Source: Ruminococcus sp. UBA5884 (lineage in GTDB: Bacteria > Bacillota > Clostridia > Oscillospirales > Ruminococcaceae). Taken from it: DNA of 8,814 bases. The stretch is from the NCBI GenBank assembly GCA_002431975.1, contig DJFA01000066.1, positions 17,830-26,643 on the forward strand, written 5' to 3'. The notes under the pieces are model-generated. The model was not told the origin of the DNA and did no database searches. It was given only the letters and a program-made list of their open reading frames with translations. This document shows positions 6,808-8,814 of the stretch, one piece after another; positions within the stretch are counted from its first letter, which is position 1; every line of letters starts with the position of its first letter. A program made the position numbers and the translations under genes.

Positions 6808-6835
6808 ATTATAGCATATTTTCCCAGAAATTCAA
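6808..6835 (-). promoter_or_regulatory. Extended -10 promoter of the small exported peptide gene
   Basis: On the minus strand, -35 TTGAAT (6830-6835), a 16-bp spacer and -10 TATAAT (6808-6813), preceded by TGC to give TGCTATAAT, an extended -10. Transcription would start near 6801, with a leader of about 30 nt. Confidence 0.7.
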
Positions 6836-7010
6836 TAACAGAACGGTAGAAATAGATTGACATATTTATATCAAAATTTAACAATTCAGCTACAGCGATA
6901 TAAAGATTGTTTAAAATCTGTAATATTATGGGTATATTATTACAAAATGGCTACAAAACCCTGTCTGACAAATGATTTTTACAATTATCGTCATAATTTG
7001 AGAAAATATG
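6836..7010. other. AT-rich divergent intergenic stretch
   Basis: Between the minus-strand peptide promoter and the plus-strand LexA-type promoter. I see no gene here. A TTGACA at 6857-6862 has only a weak AACAAT partner at 17 bp (6880-6885), so a second upstream promoter is possible but unconvincing. Confidence 0.5.
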
Positions 7011-7039
7011 TTGACAAATTAATCTTGCTGTTATATAAT
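7011..7039 (+). promoter_or_regulatory. Full-consensus sigma-A promoter
   Basis: TTGACA (7011-7016), a 17-bp spacer and TATAAT (7034-7039): 12 of 12 consensus bases at ideal spacing. Such a promoter would be very strong unless repressed, which fits the LexA-type box immediately downstream. Transcription should start near 7046. Confidence 0.9.
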
Positions 7040-7052
7040 ATATTTATTAAAT

Positions 7053-7066
7053 CGAACATTTGTTCG
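7053..7066. promoter_or_regulatory. LexA (SOS) box
   Basis: CGAACATTTGTTCG has 6-bp perfect arms around TT and matches the Gram-positive LexA/DinR consensus CGAACRNRYGTTCG at 13 of 14 positions (T for the second R). It sits about +7 to +20 from the predicted transcription start, where bound LexA would block polymerase. It lies 5-18 bases ahead of the ribosome site of the 98-aa gene. Regulation by LexA is inferred from the sequence match only. Confidence 0.7.
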
Positions 7067-7084
7067 CACAAAAGGAGTAAAAAA

Positions 7085-7381
7085 ATGAAAACAGTATCCC
7101 TTACAGTTCCGGAACTTGACAAAAAGCTCAGAGAAATGTATAATTCCAGATTAGCAGAAACAAATAATGAAACTCTTAAAAAAGTCAGACATGCTCTTGT
7201 TGAAACAATAAAAAATGACCTCACAGAACGTCAGAAAGAAACAGTAATCCTCTATTACTATAAGAAAATGACTATGGCTGAAATCGCTGATATTCTTGGG
7301 GTGAATGTTTCAACTGTTTCAAGGACTCTTGCAAGAGCAAGGAAAAATATCTGCGACAGAACAAAATATTATTTTTACTGA
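7085..7381 (+). CDS. Sigma-70 region 4-like helix-turn-helix protein
   Basis: 98 aa. Residues about 46-90 match sigma-70 region 4 of the ECF type: LTERQKETVILYYYKKMTMA, then EIADILGVNVSTVSRTLARA and RKNI, a canonical helix-turn-helix. The N-terminal 45 residues are helical and charged, with no region 2, so it cannot melt a promoter alone. It may bind DNA, act as a split-sigma partner, or regulate transcription otherwise. The ATG at 7085 is chosen over the in-frame ATG at 6857 because AAAGGAG (7071-7077) lies 7 bases upstream and because the consensus promoter and the LexA box fall inside the longer frame. The promoter and box predict SOS-inducible expression. It lies 5 bp ahead of the decarboxylase gene and is presumably co-transcribed with it. 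The exact function is unknown. Confidence 0.85.
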   Translation: MKTVSLTVPELDKKLREMYNSRLAETNNETLKKVRHALVETIKNDLTERQKETVILYYYKKMTMAEIADILGVNVSTVSRTLARARKNICDRTKYYFY

Positions 7382-7386
7382 AAGGA

Positions 7387-8703
7387 ATGATTGAAATAAA
7401 TACACCGATATGTGAATTTCTTGAAGAATATGCTAAAAAAGATATGCTGCGTATGCATATGCCGGGACATAAGGGAAAATATACAGGAAGCATTATTGAT
7501 GATATTCTGAAATATGATATCACTGAAATAAAAAATGCCGACAGCCTTTTTGAAGCTGACGGAATTATATTGGAAAGTGAAAACAATGCTGCAAAGCTTT
7601 TCGGAACATATCAGTCATTATTTTCCGCAGAGGGTTCAACTCTTGCAATCCAGACTATGCTCGGACTTATGAAATCCGAAAACCGCAGGATAATTGCTGC
7701 AAGAAATGCCCACAGAGCTTTTCTCAATGCGTGTGCATTGCTTGACCTTGATGTTTCATGGATATATCCGCAGTATAATTCAGGGATTCTTTCAGGCAGA
7801 ATAAATATTTCTGATATTGAATCCGAATTAAAAAAATCAGACCGGAAATCATGCGTATATATAACATCTCCTGATTATCTTGGCAATATGGCAGATATAA
7901 AATCAATCTCAGCTTTATGCAGAAAATATGATGCAGTACTTCTTGTTGACAATGCACATGGAGCGTGTCTTGGATTTCTTGAAAATCCATGTCACCCGAT
8001 ACAGCTCGGAGCGGATATGTGCTGTGATTCGGCACATAAAATGCTTCCGGCTCTTACAGGAACAGCATATCTTCATATAGGAAACCCTGCATATGTAAAA
8101 AAAGCACGTCAGATGATGTCAGTATTTGCCTCAACAAGTCCTTCATATATCATGCTCGCTTCGCTTGATTACTGCAACAGATATATTTCAGAAAATATAA
8201 GAAATGATATAAGAAAAGCCGCTGATTCAGTCAGAAAACTTAAAAATGAACTTTCATTCAAATACAGTTTTTCAGACGGAGAACCTTTTCATATAGCAAT
8301 TACCGGAATAAACGGAAATGATATGGCTGAAAAACTCAGAAAATATGATATTGAATGTGAATATTCAGATTTCTGCTGTATAGTTCTTTTAGCCTCACCT
8401 GTAAACAGTGATAATGATTTTAAAAGGCTTAAAAATGCTCTTTATGAGATACAGCCGATAAAATCCGTTTCAGATGAAAAAATAATATTTCCGGAGCTTG
8501 AACAGGAAATATCTTTGAATCAGGCACTTTTTGCAGATTTCGAGGAGATAAGCATTGAAGATGCAGAAGGCAAAATATGTGCCATGGTAAATGTACCCTG
8601 TCCGCCTGCAATTCCGATTGCGGTATGCGGAGAGAGAATTACACATGAATGTATTGAAATCTACCGCAGATATAATATAAAAACTGTAAATACAGTCCGG
8701 TAA
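7387..8703 (+). CDS. Orn/Lys/Arg decarboxylase-family PLP enzyme, short Gram-positive form
   Basis: 438 aa, a fold-type I PLP enzyme of the Orn/Lys/Arg decarboxylase group 1, which removes CO2 from basic amino acids to give polyamines or diamines. Motifs: HMPGHKG (24-30), AEGST (81-85), NAHRA (107-111), SPDYLG (161-166), VDNAHGA (187-193, Asp188 for the PLP ring nitrogen), DSAHKMLPALTG (214-225, Lys218 as the PLP Schiff-base lysine), and the C-terminal PPAIPIAVCGERI near 415-428. It lacks the N-terminal wing domain of the roughly 710-aa enterobacterial enzymes, as YaaO-type proteins do. VDNAHG replaces the common VDEAHG. The ATG follows the sigma-like stop by 5 bp. AAAGGA (7381-7386) abuts the ATG, too close for a normal ribosome site, so reinitiation after the upstream gene is likely. 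The next in-frame Met codons would remove conserved sequence. The substrate cannot be told. Confidence 0.88.
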   Translation: MIEINTPICEFLEEYAKKDMLRMHMPGHKGKYTGSIIDDILKYDITEIKNADSLFEADGIILESENNAAKLFGTYQSLFSAEGSTLAIQTMLGLMKSENRRIIAARNAHRAFLNACALLDLDVSWIYPQYNSGILSGRINISDIESELKKSDRKSCVYITSPDYLGNMADIKSISALCRKYDAVLLVDNAHGACLGFLENPCHPIQLGADMCCDSAHKMLPALTGTAYLHIGNPAYVKKARQMMSVFASTSPSYIMLASLDYCNRYISENIRNDIRKAADSVRKLKNELSFKYSFSDGEPFHIAITGINGNDMAEKLRKYDIECEYSDFCCIVLLASPVNSDNDFKRLKNALYEIQPIKSVSDEKIIFPELEQEISLNQALFADFEEISIEDAEGKICAMVNVPCPPAIPIAVCGERITHECIEIYRRYNIKTVNTVR

Positions 8704-8737
8704 ACTGATACAATTCAATAATAAAATTTTCCTTTTA

Positions 8738-8814
8738 TTCTGTAGGGGCGACCATTGGTCGCCCGTTGCATTTACCGGAATTTCAGATGAAAAACCAATG
8801 ATTTTCCGTACAGA
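8738..8814 (+). repeat. Dispersed repeat copy 5, continues past the window
   Basis: The first 28 bases (8738-8765) are identical to copy 2. Then TTTACCGGAATTT (8771-8783) is shared with copy 1, and ACCAATG...TACAGA (8794-8814) is shared with the interior of the 151-bp element. It starts 35 bp after the decarboxylase stop. The opposite end is not in view. Confidence 0.85.

Noticed and set aside
6857..7084. Longer N-terminus for the sigma-like protein, from the ATG at 6857
   Set aside because: It would run through the consensus promoter and the LexA box, has no ribosome site, and encodes a Tyr/Asn/Lys-rich stretch unlike a protein domain. The ATG at 7085 has a good ribosome site.
8720..8739. 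AATAAAA...TTTTATT as a terminator for the decarboxylase
   Set aside because: The stem has no G-C pairs and would be too weak. The terminator, if any, is probably beyond the window or supplied by the repeat hairpin.

Overview
The window looks like a chromosomal segment of a low-GC, Gram-positive gut-type Firmicute. A Clostridia/Oscillospiraceae origin such as Ruminococcus is my inference. It rests on AT-rich intergenic DNA, strong AGGAGG-type ribosome sites, near-consensus housekeeping promoters, a Gram-positive-type LexA box and the protein families present. No rRNA, tRNA, CRISPR array or transposase gene is visible. The code is standard.

Left part (1-3166, all minus strand): a tight operon reading PP2C-type phosphatase, membrane Ser/Thr kinase, a single-pass membrane protein of 170 aa, and the first 21 codons of an exported protein that runs off the left edge. 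Gaps are 2-17 bp, and each downstream ribosome site overlaps the end of the gene before it. A promoter with a perfect TATAAT lies upstream of the phosphatase. Kinase and phosphatase should form a reversible phosphorylation switch. The 170-aa protein carries repeated ETT/ETV motifs, one nearly identical to the kinase activation loop, so it is a good candidate substrate.

Middle (3167-6083): a divergent AT-rich promoter region, then a complete P-type IIA Ca2+-transporting ATPase on the plus strand with all catalytic motifs.

Repeat zone (6084-6549): no gene. It holds a family of short elements built around the palindrome GGGCGACCATTGGTCGCCC. Two inverted copies bound a 151-bp MITE-like unit, which appears to sit inside an older unit of the same family. 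Another copy begins at 8738, after the last gene, and continues beyond the window. A strong bidirectional terminator closes the zone at 6516-6549.

Right part (6619-8703): a small minus-strand gene encodes a 50-aa exported peptide from its own extended -10 promoter. On the plus strand, a fully consensus TTGACA-17-TATAAT promoter with a LexA-type box just downstream drives a 98-aa protein consisting mainly of a sigma-70 region 4 helix-turn-helix. This is followed 5 bp later by a short-form Orn/Lys/Arg decarboxylase-family PLP enzyme. The arrangement predicts a DNA-damage-inducible two-gene operon, the least expected regulatory arrangement in the window.
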